From: Arthrobacter sp.
Lineage (GTDB): Bacteria > Actinomycetota > Actinomycetes > Actinomycetales > Micrococcaceae
DNA: 57,546 nt
Assembly (NCBI GenBank): GCA_026393275.1
Contig: JAPLAM010000041.1
Location: forward strand, 1-57,546
Direction: 5' to 3'
A model generated the notes under the pieces. That model saw nothing but the letters and a program-made list of their open reading frames with translations, did no database searches and had not been told where the DNA came from. Made by a program: the position numbers and the translations under genes. Below, one piece after another: positions 33,604 through 42,790 of the stretch (position 1 is its first letter; each line of letters starts with the position of its first letter).

Positions 33604-34923
33604 CTAGCGCAGGCCGAGCTCCTTGGTGGGAACCTTGAAGGTCTCCTTGGCGGTCAGTGCCGAGATGGCGGCAATGGCGCAGATGACCGCGGTAAAGATG
33701 GAGATCTGGACCCAGCCGCCGGGCCGGATGCCGCCCATGGCCGCCACGATTGCCGGGGCGAAGCCTGCCATCAGGAAGCCGAGCTGGGTGCCGATCGCCA
33801 GGCCGGAGAAGCGGACCTTGGTGCTGAACATTTCGGCGTAGAAGGAAGGCCAGACGGCGTTGGAGGCGGCGTAGCCGAAGGAGAAGAAGCCGATCGCGGC
33901 CAGGAACATCAGCGGAATGCTGCCGGATTCGAGGCTGAGCAGGAACACCGGGGTCAGCACCGCGCTGGCCAGGGCGCCGTAGATGAAGACCGGCTTGCGG
34001 CCGATCCGGTCGGCGAGCTTGCCGAAGAGCGGCTGGGTGCCGAGGGCCACGAGGTTGGCGCCGACGACGAGCCACAGCGTGGTGGTGCCGTCCACGTTGG
34101 CGACGTTCTTGGCGTAGCTGATGGCCAGGGTCCCGAAGACTGTTGAAACAGCGGCGATGAAGGCGCAGGCAACCACGCGCAGGACGTCGCGCCAGTGGTG
34201 CTTGAGCAGGTCGGCGACCGGGAGCTTGGAAATCTGGGCGCTCTTCTGGGCTTCCGCGAAGGCCGGCGGCTCGTGAAGGGTCCGGCGGATGAAGAACGCG
34301 ACGATCACGACGACCGCGCTGAGCCAGAACGGAATGCGCCAGCCGATGCCGTACTTGATCTCGTCCGGCAGCGCCAGGACGGGGATGAAGACGAGGGCGG
34401 CGAGGATCTGGCCGCCCTGGGTGCCGGTCAAGGTCCAGGAGGTGAAGAAGGACCGGCGGTTGTCCGGGGCGTGCTCCAGGGTCATGGAGGAGGCGCCGGC
34501 CTGCTCGCCGGCGGCGGAGAGGCCCTGGCAGAGCCGGGCGAGCACCAGCAGCGCGGGAGCCCACCAGCCGACGGTCTTGAAGTCGGGCAGGCAGCCGATC
34601 ACGAACGTGGAGGCGCCCATCAGGAGCAGCGTGAACATCAGGACCTTCCGGCGGCCCACCCGGTCACCGAAGTGGCCGAGGATGACCGCGCCGACCGGTC
34701 GCGCCACGTAGGCGAAGCCGAAGGTCGCGAAGGACATGATTGCCGCGTTCGCGTCGGCGTCCGGGAAGAAGACGTGCGGGAAGATCAGCGCCGCGGCGGA
34801 ACCGAAGATGAAGAAGTCGTAGTACTCGACGGCGCTGCCCAGGAAGCTGGCGAGGGCTGCCTTCTTTGGTGTCCCGGCCGGTGTGGCAGTGCCCGGCGTC
34901 GTAGACGGGAGTGTCTGGCTCAT
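33604..34923 (-). CDS. MFS transporter, metabolite:H+ symporter family (shikimate-type candidate)
   Basis: A 439-residue MHS transporter (ShiA/PcaT/ProP-like) with 12 membrane segments. Marks: FLGSAVEYYDFFIFGSAAAL in TM1, the loop GHFGDRVGRRKVL, and AGEQAGASSMTLEHAP. The ATG at 34923 has AAAGGAAC upstream; the frame is open to 35100 without family character. It is divergent from an IclR regulator and next to the shikimate/protocatechuate genes, so it probably imports shikimate, quinate or protocatechuate. Substrate is inferred from context only. Confidence 0.85.
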   Translation of the reverse strand: MSQTLPSTTPGTATPAGTPKKAALASFLGSAVEYYDFFIFGSAAALIFPHVFFPDADANAAIMSFATFGFAYVARPVGAVILGHFGDRVGRRKVLMFTLLLMGASTFVIGCLPDFKTVGWWAPALLVLARLCQGLSAAGEQAGASSMTLEHAPDNRRSFFTSWTLTGTQGGQILAALVFIPVLALPDEIKYGIGWRIPFWLSAVVVIVAFFIRRTLHEPPAFAEAQKSAQISKLPVADLLKHHWRDVLRVVACAFIAAVSTVFGTLAISYAKNVANVDGTTTLWLVVGANLVALGTQPLFGKLADRIGRKPVFIYGALASAVLTPVFLLSLESGSIPLMFLAAIGFFSFGYAASNAVWPSFYAEMFSTKVRFSGLAIGTQLGFLMAGFAPAIVAAMGGIRPGGWVQISIFTAVICAIAAISALTAKETFKVPTKELGLR

Positions 34924-35124
34924 GGTGTTCCTTTGATGTGACGACGTTGTCGCGGATGGATCGGGAAGGTCTCGCCGGCCGGTGGCTTTAAGTGTGCGGC
35001 AGCCGGTGGACCGAGGAAAGACCCGGACTAGTAGCCACATGGTGGGAGCTACTTGTGCGATGTAATCAGCATGGCTGTGAGAGAGGTCACTTGTCAACAA
35101 AAATAATCATCATCTAGCAATAGC

Positions 35125-35139
35125 TCTCACCATGTGAGA
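35125..35139. promoter_or_regulatory. operator-like dyad before the IclR gene
   Basis: TCTCACCATGTGAGA is a perfect 15-bp palindrome in the 226-nt gap between the MHS transporter and the IclR gene. It lies 11 nt before the IclR start, so it could be the autoregulatory site, also serving the divergent transporter. The gap is AT-rich near 35095-35150 and has no clear Shine-Dalgarno before the ATG. Confidence 0.6.
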
Positions 35140-35149
35140 ATATCGATGC

Positions 35150-35992
35150 ATGAGTGTGAACCAAGACACAGAACCAGCCCTCGTTGCCGACGATGCCGGT
35201 GGCGGCCAGAAAAAGCCCGCCAGGCAGGCCCGGGAAGAATCCCGCACTGACATGGTGGGCAAGGCCTTGGGCCTGCTGGTATTGCTGGGCGATGAACCGC
35301 GCGGGGCCAGTGCCGCCGAGATTTCCCGCCGCGCCGACCTGCCCTTCAGCACCACGTACCGGCTGCTCGGCTCGCTGACCAGGGACGGCTTCGTGGATTA
35401 TGAGCCCGACGGCCGCCGCTACCACCTGGGCCTGCGCGTTTTCCAGCTGGGCCAGCGGGTGTCCAACCACCACGGCTTCGCCGGCACCGCGCTGCCCATC
35501 CTGCGTCGCGTCACCGAGGAGTCGGGCGAGGCCACCATCCTGTCCGTGCGCGACGGAGTCCACCACCTCACCGTCAACAAGGTGGACGGGCCGCAGACCT
35601 TCCGGGTCACCTCAGACCCGGGCCACCTCGGCGCCCTGCACACCACCTCGGTGGGTAAGGCGCTCGTCGCCTTCGCCGACGACGCCACCCGGCGCCAGCT
35701 GGTGGAGGAGCTCGAACTGGAACCGCTGACGGAGCTTTCGATCACGGACCGGGATGCCTTCCGCGCCGAGATCGAGCTGGTCCGCAAGCGCGGCTACGCC
35801 ACCATGGATGAGGAAAACGAACTGGGCATGCGCGCCGTCGCGGTTCCGGTCCTTAATTCGCAGGGTCACGCGTTCGCCTCGCTGGCCACCGCCGTGCCCG
35901 TGTTCCGGATGAGCATGGAGGCCCTGGTGGCGCTCGTGCCGCTGCTCCAGGCCGCCGCGTCCGAGCTCTCGGCCCGGCTTCCCCAGCAGTAG
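35150..35992 (+). CDS. IclR family transcriptional regulator
   Basis: A 280-residue regulator. A polar N-terminal arm of 35 residues is followed by a winged HTH (about 38-95, with AAEISRRADLPFSTTYRLLGSL) and the IclR effector domain (about 110-275, with LHTTSVGKALVAF). The ATG at 35150 has no ribosome site, so the mRNA may be nearly leaderless. It lies between the divergent transporter and the shikimate/protocatechuate operon. It probably controls one or both in response to shikimate, quinate or protocatechuate. Confidence 0.9.
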   Translation: MSVNQDTEPALVADDAGGGQKKPARQAREESRTDMVGKALGLLVLLGDEPRGASAAEISRRADLPFSTTYRLLGSLTRDGFVDYEPDGRRYHLGLRVFQLGQRVSNHHGFAGTALPILRRVTEESGEATILSVRDGVHHLTVNKVDGPQTFRVTSDPGHLGALHTTSVGKALVAFADDATRRQLVEELELEPLTELSITDRDAFRAEIELVRKRGYATMDEENELGMRAVAVPVLNSQGHAFASLATAVPVFRMSMEALVALVPLLQAAASELSARLPQQ

Positions 35993-35995
35993 ACC

Positions 35996-36030
35996 GTGTT
36001 CGCAATAAGAACACTGGTGCAATATGTGAA
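35996..36030. promoter_or_regulatory. operator-like half-sites before the shikimate/pca operon
   Basis: GTGTTC (35996-36001) and GAACAC (36009-36014) form a perfect dyad with a 7-nt centre. About 16 bp downstream, TGTGAACACG contains another GTGAACAC half-site. They lie just after the IclR stop, about 100 nt before the dehydrogenase start, in the likely promoter. This spacing fits IclR-type binding. A TGTAAT near 36043 could be the -10 element. Confidence 0.55.
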
Positions 36031-36117
36031 CACGTACGGTAATGTAATCCCCATCACCCGGCCCGCCGCCGCTCGCAGCGCGGTCCGCCGAGTGCAGTTG
36101 TCAAAGGAGCTAGACGG

Positions 36118-36999
36118 ATGAGCAACCGAGCAGAGTCCTTCCTCGTGGGCCTCGTAGGCGATGGCGTCATGCCCTCCCTGACGCCCCCCATGCACGAACG
36201 GGAAGGTGATATGCAGGGCCTGCGGTACCTGTACCGGCCCATCGACCTCACCGAACTCAGCCTCCCGGGCCACGCCGTCGGGGACCTCCTCACCGGAGCC
36301 TACCGGCTCGGCTTCAACGGCTTGAACATCACCCACCCGTGCAAGCAGCTGGTGCTCGAACACCTGGACGAGATTTCGCCCGACGCCCGCCGGCTCGGAG
36401 CGGTCAATACCGTAATCATCCGGGACGGGCGCTTCATCGGCCACAACACCGACTTTTCCGGCTTCGCCGCTGCCCTGGCCTCAGGCCTCCCCGGCGCGAA
36501 GCTGGACCGCGTGGTCCAGCTCGGAGCCGGCGGCGCCGGCTCCGCCGTCGCCTACGCCCTGCTCACCGCAGGGGTCCGCCGGCTGGACCTCGTGGACACC
36601 GACGCCGCCCGCTGCGCCGCCCGCGCGGCGGAACTGGCCGGCTTCTTCCCGGCCGCCGAAGTGACGGCGCGGACGCCGGCGGACCTTTCCGAACTCATGC
36701 CGCTCGCCGACGGCCTGGTGCACTGCACCCCCGTGGGCATGGCCGCGCATCCCGGCGTCCCGCTGGAGATGTCGCTGGTGGAGTCGCGGCACTGGGTCGC
36801 GGACATCGTGTACCGCCCGATCGAGACCGAACTGGTCCGGGAGGCCCGGGCCAAGGGCTGCGAAGTGCTCGACGGCGGCCGGATGGCCGTGGGCCAGGCC
36901 GCCGACGCTTTCCGGATCTTCACCGGCCTCGAGGCCGACGCGGACCGCATGCGCGCCCACTTCCTGGAGCTCGTGGCCGCCGAGGAGGTGGCCGCCTGA
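36118..36999 (+). CDS. catabolic shikimate/quinate dehydrogenase, AroE family
   Basis: A 293-residue shikimate dehydrogenase-like enzyme. The substrate domain shows SLTPPMHEREG and GLNITHPCKQ with its catalytic Lys; Asp occurs in HNTDFSGF. The Rossmann domain starts QLGAGGAGSAVAYALL and has LDLVDTD at the second strand end, an acidic residue that favours NAD over NADP. It should oxidise shikimate to 3-dehydroshikimate (or quinate to dehydroquinate). It is catabolic rather than biosynthetic, because the next gene, overlapping by one base, makes protocatechuate. AAAGGAG precedes the ATG. Confidence 0.88.
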   Translation: MSNRAESFLVGLVGDGVMPSLTPPMHEREGDMQGLRYLYRPIDLTELSLPGHAVGDLLTGAYRLGFNGLNITHPCKQLVLEHLDEISPDARRLGAVNTVIIRDGRFIGHNTDFSGFAAALASGLPGAKLDRVVQLGAGGAGSAVAYALLTAGVRRLDLVDTDAARCAARAAELAGFFPAAEVTARTPADLSELMPLADGLVHCTPVGMAAHPGVPLEMSLVESRHWVADIVYRPIETELVREARAKGCEVLDGGRMAVGQAADAFRIFTGLEADADRMRAHFLELVAAEEVAA

Positions 37000-38951
37000 T
37001 GCGCACCGGAATCGCCACCGTCTGCCTCTCCGGCACCCTGAAGGAAAAGATGCAGGCCTGCGCCACCGCCGGCTTCGACGGGATCGAGATCTTCGAGCAG
37101 GACCTCGTCACCTCCTCGCTCGGCCCGGAGGAGATCCGGGCCATGGCCGCGGACCTAGGCCTCCACCTCGACCTCTACCAGCCCTTCCGGGACTTCGACA
37201 GCGTCCCGGAGGAGCTGCTCGCCGCCAACCTGCGCCGGGCGGAAGCCAAATTCCGGCTCATGTCCCGGCTGGGCATGGACACCATCCTGGTCTGCTCCAA
37301 CGTGGCCACCGCCAGCATCGACGACGACGACCTGCGCGCCGCCCAGCTGTCCCGGCTTGCCTCGCTCGCGGGCGAGCACGGCGTGAAGGTCGCCTATGAG
37401 GCCCTCGCCTGGGGCCGGTACGTCAACGACTACGAACACGCCCACCGCTTGGTGGAACGCGTGGACCACCCGAACCTGGGCACCTGCCTGGACTCGTTCC
37501 ACATCCTGTCCCGGGATTGGGACACGGCACCGATCGAGGCGCTCAACCCGGACAAGATCTTCTTCGTCCAGGTGGCCGACGCCCCGAAGCTGTCCATGGA
37601 CGTGTTGTCCTGGAGCCGGCACTATCGTGTCTTCCCGGGCGAGGGGCAGTTCAAGCTTGCCAAGTTCATGGGCCACGTGGTCCGGGCCGGCTACTCGGGC
37701 CCGGTATCGCTTGAGGTCTTCAACGACGTCTTCCGGCAGTCCGACGTCGAACGCACCGCCGTCGACGCGATGCGATCGCTCATCTGGCTCGAAGAACAGA
37801 GCGCCCAGTGGCTGGACGCCCATTACTCCGTGGACGAAGCTGGCGAAGCCGCCGAAGCGGTCAGCGAGGCCGCCGGCCGCCGTCGCCACCCGATGGAGCT
37901 GGCGACGCTGCCTCGGGTGGCCGAACCAGCAGGATTCAACTTCGCCGAAGTGCGGGCGGCGGACCCCGGCGCGCTGGAGACCCTGCTCGGCCAGCTCGGG
38001 TTCGCGTTCAACGGCCGGCACCGCACCAAGAACGTGCAATTGTGGACCATGGGCCACGCACGCGTGATCATCAACGAGGAAGCACCCGCCGCGGCGGAGA
38101 CGGCCATTTCCGCGATCGGCTTCGATGTCGATTCCCCTGTGGTCGCCGCCGCCCGCGCACAGCAGCTCAAGGCCCCGGCGGTGCCGCGCAAGAGCCAGGC
38201 GAATGAGGAAATCTTCCAGGGCTTCGCCGCCCCGGATTCCACCGAGGTCTTCCTGTGCCAGGGCAGCCCGGACGGCACGGCCGCCTGGGTCGATGAGTTC
38301 GGCACGCCCGGCGGCCCGGGATCCGGCGCGGGATCCCAAGCCGCCGGCGCCCCGCAGGCCTTGATCGACCACGTCAACCTCGCCCAGCCCTGGCAGCACT
38401 TCGACGAGGCCGTGCTCTTCTACACCAGCGCCCTGGCCCTGGAACCGCAACCGTACGCCGAGGTGGCCAGCCCCACCGGACTGGTCCGCTCCCAGGTCAT
38501 GACCACCCGGGACCGGGGTGTGCGGCTGGTGCTGAACCTGGCGCCGCTGCTCCAGCAGGAAGGCGGGCCGGAGGCGGCCCCGCCCGGCGCCGCACCGCGC
38601 CGGACCTACCAGGAGCACATCGCCTTCGCGGTGAACGACCTCGTCGCCACGGCCCGGGCCGCCCGCAACCGCGGCTTGGAGTTCCTGCGCATCCCGGCCA
38701 ACTACTACGAAGACCTGGATGCGCGCTTCGACCTGGACCCCGCGTTCCTCTCAACGTTGCGCGAGCTGAACCTGCTCTATGACCGCGACGCCGACGGCGA
38801 GTTCCTGCACTTCTACACCGCCACGGTCGGCAGCGTGTTCTTCGAAATGGTGGAACGCCGCGGCTCCTACGACGGCTACGGTGCGCCCAACGCCCCGGTC
38901 CGGCACGCCGTCCAGTACGACCACCTCCACCAGCTGAAACTCACCGCCTGA
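36999..38951 (+). CDS. quiC: 3-dehydroshikimate dehydratase, two-domain (TIM barrel + VOC/HPPD-like)
   Basis: A 650-residue fusion. Residues 1-280 are a xylose-isomerase-like TIM barrel with metal ligands at Glu134, Asp165, Gln191 and Glu239 (VAYEALAWG, GTCLDSFHI, FFVQVADAP, VSLEVFND). Residues 300-640 resemble 4-hydroxyphenylpyruvate dioxygenase (VOC fold; IDHVNLAQP, YQEHIAFAV, FFEMVERRG). This is the layout of the Pseudomonas QuiC1 dehydratases, which turn 3-dehydroshikimate into protocatechuate. The start ATG shares a base with the dehydrogenase stop (TGATG). It feeds the pca genes that follow. Confidence 0.92.
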   Translation: MRTGIATVCLSGTLKEKMQACATAGFDGIEIFEQDLVTSSLGPEEIRAMAADLGLHLDLYQPFRDFDSVPEELLAANLRRAEAKFRLMSRLGMDTILVCSNVATASIDDDDLRAAQLSRLASLAGEHGVKVAYEALAWGRYVNDYEHAHRLVERVDHPNLGTCLDSFHILSRDWDTAPIEALNPDKIFFVQVADAPKLSMDVLSWSRHYRVFPGEGQFKLAKFMGHVVRAGYSGPVSLEVFNDVFRQSDVERTAVDAMRSLIWLEEQSAQWLDAHYSVDEAGEAAEAVSEAAGRRRHPMELATLPRVAEPAGFNFAEVRAADPGALETLLGQLGFAFNGRHRTKNVQLWTMGHARVIINEEAPAAAETAISAIGFDVDSPVVAAARAQQLKAPAVPRKSQANEEIFQGFAAPDSTEVFLCQGSPDGTAAWVDEFGTPGGPGSGAGSQAAGAPQALIDHVNLAQPWQHFDEAVLFYTSALALEPQPYAEVASPTGLVRSQVMTTRDRGVRLVLNLAPLLQQEGGPEAAPPGAAPRRTYQEHIAFAVNDLVATARAARNRGLEFLRIPANYYEDLDARFDLDPAFLSTLRELNLLYDRDADGEFLHFYTATVGSVFFEMVERRGSYDGYGAPNAPVRHAVQYDHLHQLKLTA

Positions 38952-39000
38952 CCGACCCCGGCCAGGACCGTCCCACCCACCCCAACGAAAGGAGGCTGCT

Positions 39001-39909
39001 GTGCCTGAAGAAATCAACCTCGAAATTTTCAACGCGGACCCGATCACCGAAGACGTGTCCGACGCAGCGCCCGATGCCCCAACCAAGGCCGCCACCAAGG
39101 CTGTTCCGGCCCTGGACACCGCCGCGGAATCGCAGCAAATCCTCAACGATGAGATGAATGCCCTCGGGGACGCCTACGCCCGGGCCCGCCAGAACGGCGC
39201 CCCGGCGGAAACCCAGCCCCGGCTGGACTACGCCCCGTACCGCAGCAGCATCCTGCGCCACCCGACCAAGAGCCTGCATCACGCGGACCCGGAGACCATT
39301 GAGCTGTACTCGCCCGCCTTCGGGCACATGGACGTGCACGCCCTGGAAGCAGACCTCACCATCCAGCACAACGGCGAACCCCTGGGCGAGCGGATCCTGG
39401 TCTCCGGCCGGGTGCTCGACGGTGATGGCCGGCCCGTGGCGGGCCAGCTCGTGGAAATCTGGCAGGCCAACTCCGCCGGCCGCTACATCCACAAGCGTGA
39501 CCAGCACCCGGCCCCGCTCGACCCGAACTTCACCGGCGTCGGCCGCTGCATCACCGGCGCCGACGGGTCCTACAGCTTCACCACGATCAAGCCCGGCGCC
39601 TACCCGTGGAAGAACCACCTGAACGCCTGGCGACCCGCCCACATCCACTTCTCCCTCTTCGGCCAGGAGTTCACCCAGCGGATCGTGACGCAGATGTACT
39701 TCCCCGGTGACGCTCTCTTCGCCCTGGATCCGATCTACCAGTCGATCGTGGACCAGGACGCGCGGGACCGCCTGGTTGCCACCTACAACCACGACCAGAC
39801 CAAGCCGGAATGGGCACTGGCCTACAACTGGGACATTGTCCTGACCGGGTCCAAGCGGACCTGGACCGAAAACGAGGCCCTGGGCGCGGAAGGTGACGAC
39901 CATGAGTAA
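39001..39909 (+). CDS. pcaH: protocatechuate 3,4-dioxygenase, beta subunit
   Basis: A 302-residue catalytic subunit of the intradiol dioxygenase. The Fe(III) ligands are Tyr162, Tyr201, His214 and His216 (AGRYIH, PGAYPW, RPAHIH); spacing equals that of the Pseudomonas enzyme. With PcaG it cleaves protocatechuate to 3-carboxy-cis,cis-muconate. It is longer than the usual 240 residues because of a 50-residue acidic, Ala/Thr-rich N-terminal extension. GTG start with AAAGGAGG upstream. It overlaps pcaG by 8 nt. Confidence 0.96.
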   Translation: MPEEINLEIFNADPITEDVSDAAPDAPTKAATKAVPALDTAAESQQILNDEMNALGDAYARARQNGAPAETQPRLDYAPYRSSILRHPTKSLHHADPETIELYSPAFGHMDVHALEADLTIQHNGEPLGERILVSGRVLDGDGRPVAGQLVEIWQANSAGRYIHKRDQHPAPLDPNFTGVGRCITGADGSYSFTTIKPGAYPWKNHLNAWRPAHIHFSLFGQEFTQRIVTQMYFPGDALFALDPIYQSIVDQDARDRLVATYNHDQTKPEWALAYNWDIVLTGSKRTWTENEALGAEGDDHE

Positions 39910-40507
39910 CCCCACCAAACTGATTCCGACCCCCGGCCAGACCGTAGGACCCTTCTACGGCTACGCCCTGCCGTACGCCAAGGACCGTGAGCTGCTGGCG
40001 CCCGGTTCCGCCGGCTCCATCCGCCTGCAGGGCACGGTGTACGACGGCGCCGGGCACCCGGTCCCGGACGCGATCCTGGAGATCTGGCAGGCCGACGCCG
40101 AGGGCCAGATCCCGCAGCGCACCGGCTCGCTGGTGCGCGACGGCTACACCTTCACCGGCTTCGGCCGCAGCGCCGTGGGCAACACCGGAGCCTTCACCTT
40201 CACCACGGTCAACCCGGGCCCCACCGAACCCGGCGCCGCGCCGTTCATCTCCGTGGTCGTCTTCGCCCGCGGCCTGATGAACCGGCTCTTCACCCGGGTC
40301 TACCTGCCGGAGAACGAGGCAGCCCTCGCCGCTGACCCGCTGCTCGCATCGCTCGAGCCGGAACGCCGCCAGACCCTGATCGCGCGTCGTGACCCCGACG
40401 GCGGCCTCAGCTGGGACATCCGCCTGCAGGGCGATGGCGAGACGGTGTTCCTCGACTTCGACGGAGCCAGCGCCGGAGCGGACAGCGCAGGGGACGCCTC
40501 CAAGTGA
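39902..40507 (+). CDS. pcaG: protocatechuate 3,4-dioxygenase, alpha subunit
   Basis: A 201-residue alpha subunit. It shares the intradiol fold (QTVGPFYGYALPYA, DAILEIWQADAEG, FTGFGRSAVGNTGAFTF) but lacks the Tyr/His iron ligands, as alpha subunits do; the active iron is in PcaH. I use the ATG at 39902 with GGAAGG 8 nt upstream; a GTG at 39893 would add three residues. Four-nt overlap with pcaB. Confidence 0.95.
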   Translation: MSNPTKLIPTPGQTVGPFYGYALPYAKDRELLAPGSAGSIRLQGTVYDGAGHPVPDAILEIWQADAEGQIPQRTGSLVRDGYTFTGFGRSAVGNTGAFTFTTVNPGPTEPGAAPFISVVVFARGLMNRLFTRVYLPENEAALAADPLLASLEPERRQTLIARRDPDGGLSWDIRLQGDGETVFLDFDGASAGADSAGDASK

Positions 40508-41979
40508 CGGCCCCGCACACAGACGGCGGCGCCGGCCGGGACGGCGACTTCGGTCTCCTGAGCCCGGTTTCGGCGTCGCCCCGGGTGGCGGAGCTGACCG
40601 GCGACCGCGCGGTGCTCGCCGCCATTCTCCGGGTCGAAGCCGGTTGGGCGGCGGTCCTCGAGGAGGCGTCCCTCGCCCCGGCCGGGTCCGCGGCCCTGGT
40701 GACGGCCGCCGCCGGCGTTGACCGCTACGACGTCGCCGGCATCGCCGTCCGCGCCCAGGGCGGCGGCAACCCGGTGATCCCGCTGCTCGCGGACCTCCGC
40801 GGGCAGGTCACGGCCCTCGACACGGCCGGCATCGGCGCCGCACGCGCCGTGCACACCTCGCTGACCAGCCAGGATGTGCTCGACTCCGCCCTGATGCTGC
40901 TGGCCGCCGGAGCGGTCCGGGAACTGCTCACCGACGTGAAGCGCGCGACGGCGGCCCTCGCCGCCCTCGCGGAGCGGCACCAGCAGACCCTCTGCGTGGG
41001 CCGCAGCCTGACCCAGCACTCGTTGCCGTTCAGCTTCGGACTGAAGGCAGCGCAATGGTTCCACGGACTTTCCGCCGCGGCACGCCGTCTCGGCGCCCTG
41101 GAGCTTCCCGTGCAGACCGGGGGAGCCGCCGGCACCCTGGCTGCCGGCACCGTGCTGACCGAAGGCTCCGCGCTGACGCCCCTGGATCTCGCCGACCGGC
41201 TCGCCGCCCGGCTGGGGCTGGCTGCGGTGCCGGCGCCGTGGCACACCAACCGCCTCGCGGTCACCGCCCTCGGTGACGCCCTGGCCGCCGTGACGGACGC
41301 GGCGGGCAAGATCGCCGCCGACGTCTTGTTCCTGAGCCGGCCCGAGGTGGCGGAGCTCGCCGAGCCGCGGCTGGCGGGCCGCGGCGGTTCATCGGCCATG
41401 CCGCAAAAGCAGAACCCGGTGCTCTCCGTGCTGGTGCGCAGCGCCGCGCTGCAGGCACCGGCGCTGGCGGCCCAGCTGCACCTTGCGGCGGCCAATTTCA
41501 ACGACGAACGGGCCGACGGCGCCTGGCACAGTGAGTGGCCCGCGTTGCGGTCCCTGCTGCGCCTGGCCCTCGGCGCCGCCGGGCAGCTCCGTGAACTGAC
41601 CGAAGGCCTGCAGGTCTTCCCGCGGGCAATGCGGCGGAACCTCGACCTCTCCGGCCCGCTGCTGCTGTCCGAGGCGGTGACCGCCGACGTCGGACCGCTC
41701 CTGGGAGCCGACGGCCGGCGTCGGCTCCAGGACGTGGTGGACCAAACCCTCCAGGTGCCCGCGGCCGAACAGCCAGGCACCTACCGGAAGCTGCTCCGGG
41801 CGGCCGTCCCGGCCGAGCAGCTCTCCGACCAGCGGATCGAGGAGTTGCTGGACCCGGCCAACTACCTCGGCCAGGCCGCCGAAATCTCGCGGCGCATCCT
41901 CGCGGCGTGGCCCGACTTCGCGGGGCCTCTCGCCCACGTTACTGAACCGACCGAAGTGAAAGGTGCCAACCGTGGTTAG
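40504..41979 (+). CDS. pcaB: 3-carboxy-cis,cis-muconate cycloisomerase
   Basis: A 491-residue enzyme of the fumarase/aspartase superfamily that lactonises carboxymuconate to gamma-carboxymuconolactone. The superfamily signature GGSSAMPQKQNPV is near residue 300. Other marks are SLTSQDVLDSALML and TQHSLPFSFGLKAA. GTG start overlaps the pcaG stop by 4 nt. It overlaps pcaD by 8 nt. Length is normal for the bacterial class-II enzyme. Confidence 0.95.
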   Translation: MTAPHTDGGAGRDGDFGLLSPVSASPRVAELTGDRAVLAAILRVEAGWAAVLEEASLAPAGSAALVTAAAGVDRYDVAGIAVRAQGGGNPVIPLLADLRGQVTALDTAGIGAARAVHTSLTSQDVLDSALMLLAAGAVRELLTDVKRATAALAALAERHQQTLCVGRSLTQHSLPFSFGLKAAQWFHGLSAAARRLGALELPVQTGGAAGTLAAGTVLTEGSALTPLDLADRLAARLGLAAVPAPWHTNRLAVTALGDALAAVTDAAGKIAADVLFLSRPEVAELAEPRLAGRGGSSAMPQKQNPVLSVLVRSAALQAPALAAQLHLAAANFNDERADGAWHSEWPALRSLLRLALGAAGQLRELTEGLQVFPRAMRRNLDLSGPLLLSEAVTADVGPLLGADGRRRLQDVVDQTLQVPAAEQPGTYRKLLRAAVPAEQLSDQRIEELLDPANYLGQAAEISRRILAAWPDFAGPLAHVTEPTEVKGANRG

Positions 41980-42790
41980 ACCAACCGTCAAGGCCGTCCT
42001 GCTCTCGCCCGTGCGCGAGCTCGGCGAGCGGCCCCTCGTCGTCGTGGGCCCGTCCCTGGGCACCTCGACCCTGCTCTGGAGCCAAGCCGGCGCCCTGCTC
42101 GGCGACGACTTCGACGTTGTAGCGTGGGACCTGCCCGGCCACGGCATCTCACCGGCCGCCTCGGAGGCCTTCAGCGTCGCCGAACTGGCCGATGCCGTCG
42201 TCGAGCTGGTCGATTCGATCGCCCCCGGTGCGCGGTTCCACTATGCCGGCATCTCCCTCGGCGGCGCCACCGGCCTGCAGCTGGGCATCAAGCACGGCGA
42301 ACGGCTCAAGAGCCTGTCCGTGCAGTGCACCGGCGCGAAAATCGGCACCCCGGAAGGCTGGCTGGAACGGGCCCAGACCGTCCGCACCCAGGGCACTCCG
42401 GTGATGGTCGTGGGCTCCGCGCAGCGCTGGTTCGCGCCGGGCTTCATGGAGCGCGAGCCCGAGCGTAGCGGTCGCCTGCTGCACACCCTGCGCGACGCGG
42501 ACCGCTTCAGCTATGCGTTCTGCTGCGAGGCCCTCGCCGGCTTCGACGTGCGGGGCGAACTCGGCAGCATCCGGACCCCCACCCAGGCGCTGGCCGGCGC
42601 CGAGGACACCGTCGTCCCGCCGTCGTTCGCCGAGGAGATCGCCGACGGCATCACCGCCGGCGGCGGCACCGCGAACGCGGTGACCCTGGCGGGCGTGGCC
42701 CACCTGGCACCGTTCGAAGCGCCGGGCCACGTGGCCGAACTGATGCGTAGCCTGATCACCTGGGCCGAGTCCGCCGGGGCCGGGAAATGA
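41972..42790 (+). CDS. pcaD: 3-oxoadipate enol-lactonase
   Basis: A 272-residue alpha/beta-hydrolase that opens beta-ketoadipate enol-lactone. The nucleophile elbow is AGISLGGATG; Asp lies in AGAEDTVVP and His in GVAHLAPFE. GTG at 41972 gives the standard N terminus; GTG at 41963 is a nearby alternative. PcaD and PcaC are separate here. In several other actinobacteria they are fused as PcaL. Four-nt overlap with pcaC. Confidence 0.93.
   Translation: MVRPTVKAVLLSPVRELGERPLVVVGPSLGTSTLLWSQAGALLGDDFDVVAWDLPGHGISPAASEAFSVAELADAVVELVDSIAPGARFHYAGISLGGATGLQLGIKHGERLKSLSVQCTGAKIGTPEGWLERAQTVRTQGTPVMVVGSAQRWFAPGFMEREPERSGRLLHTLRDADRFSYAFCCEALAGFDVRGELGSIRTPTQALAGAEDTVVPPSFAEEIADGITAGGGTANAVTLAGVAHLAPFEAPGHVAELMRSLITWAESAGAGK

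Noticed and set aside
36339..36998. 220-codon extension before the dehydroshikimate dehydratase
   Set aside because: It overlaps the dehydrogenase gene in a different frame and is Arg/Gly/Pro-rich; the TGATG junction gives the real start.
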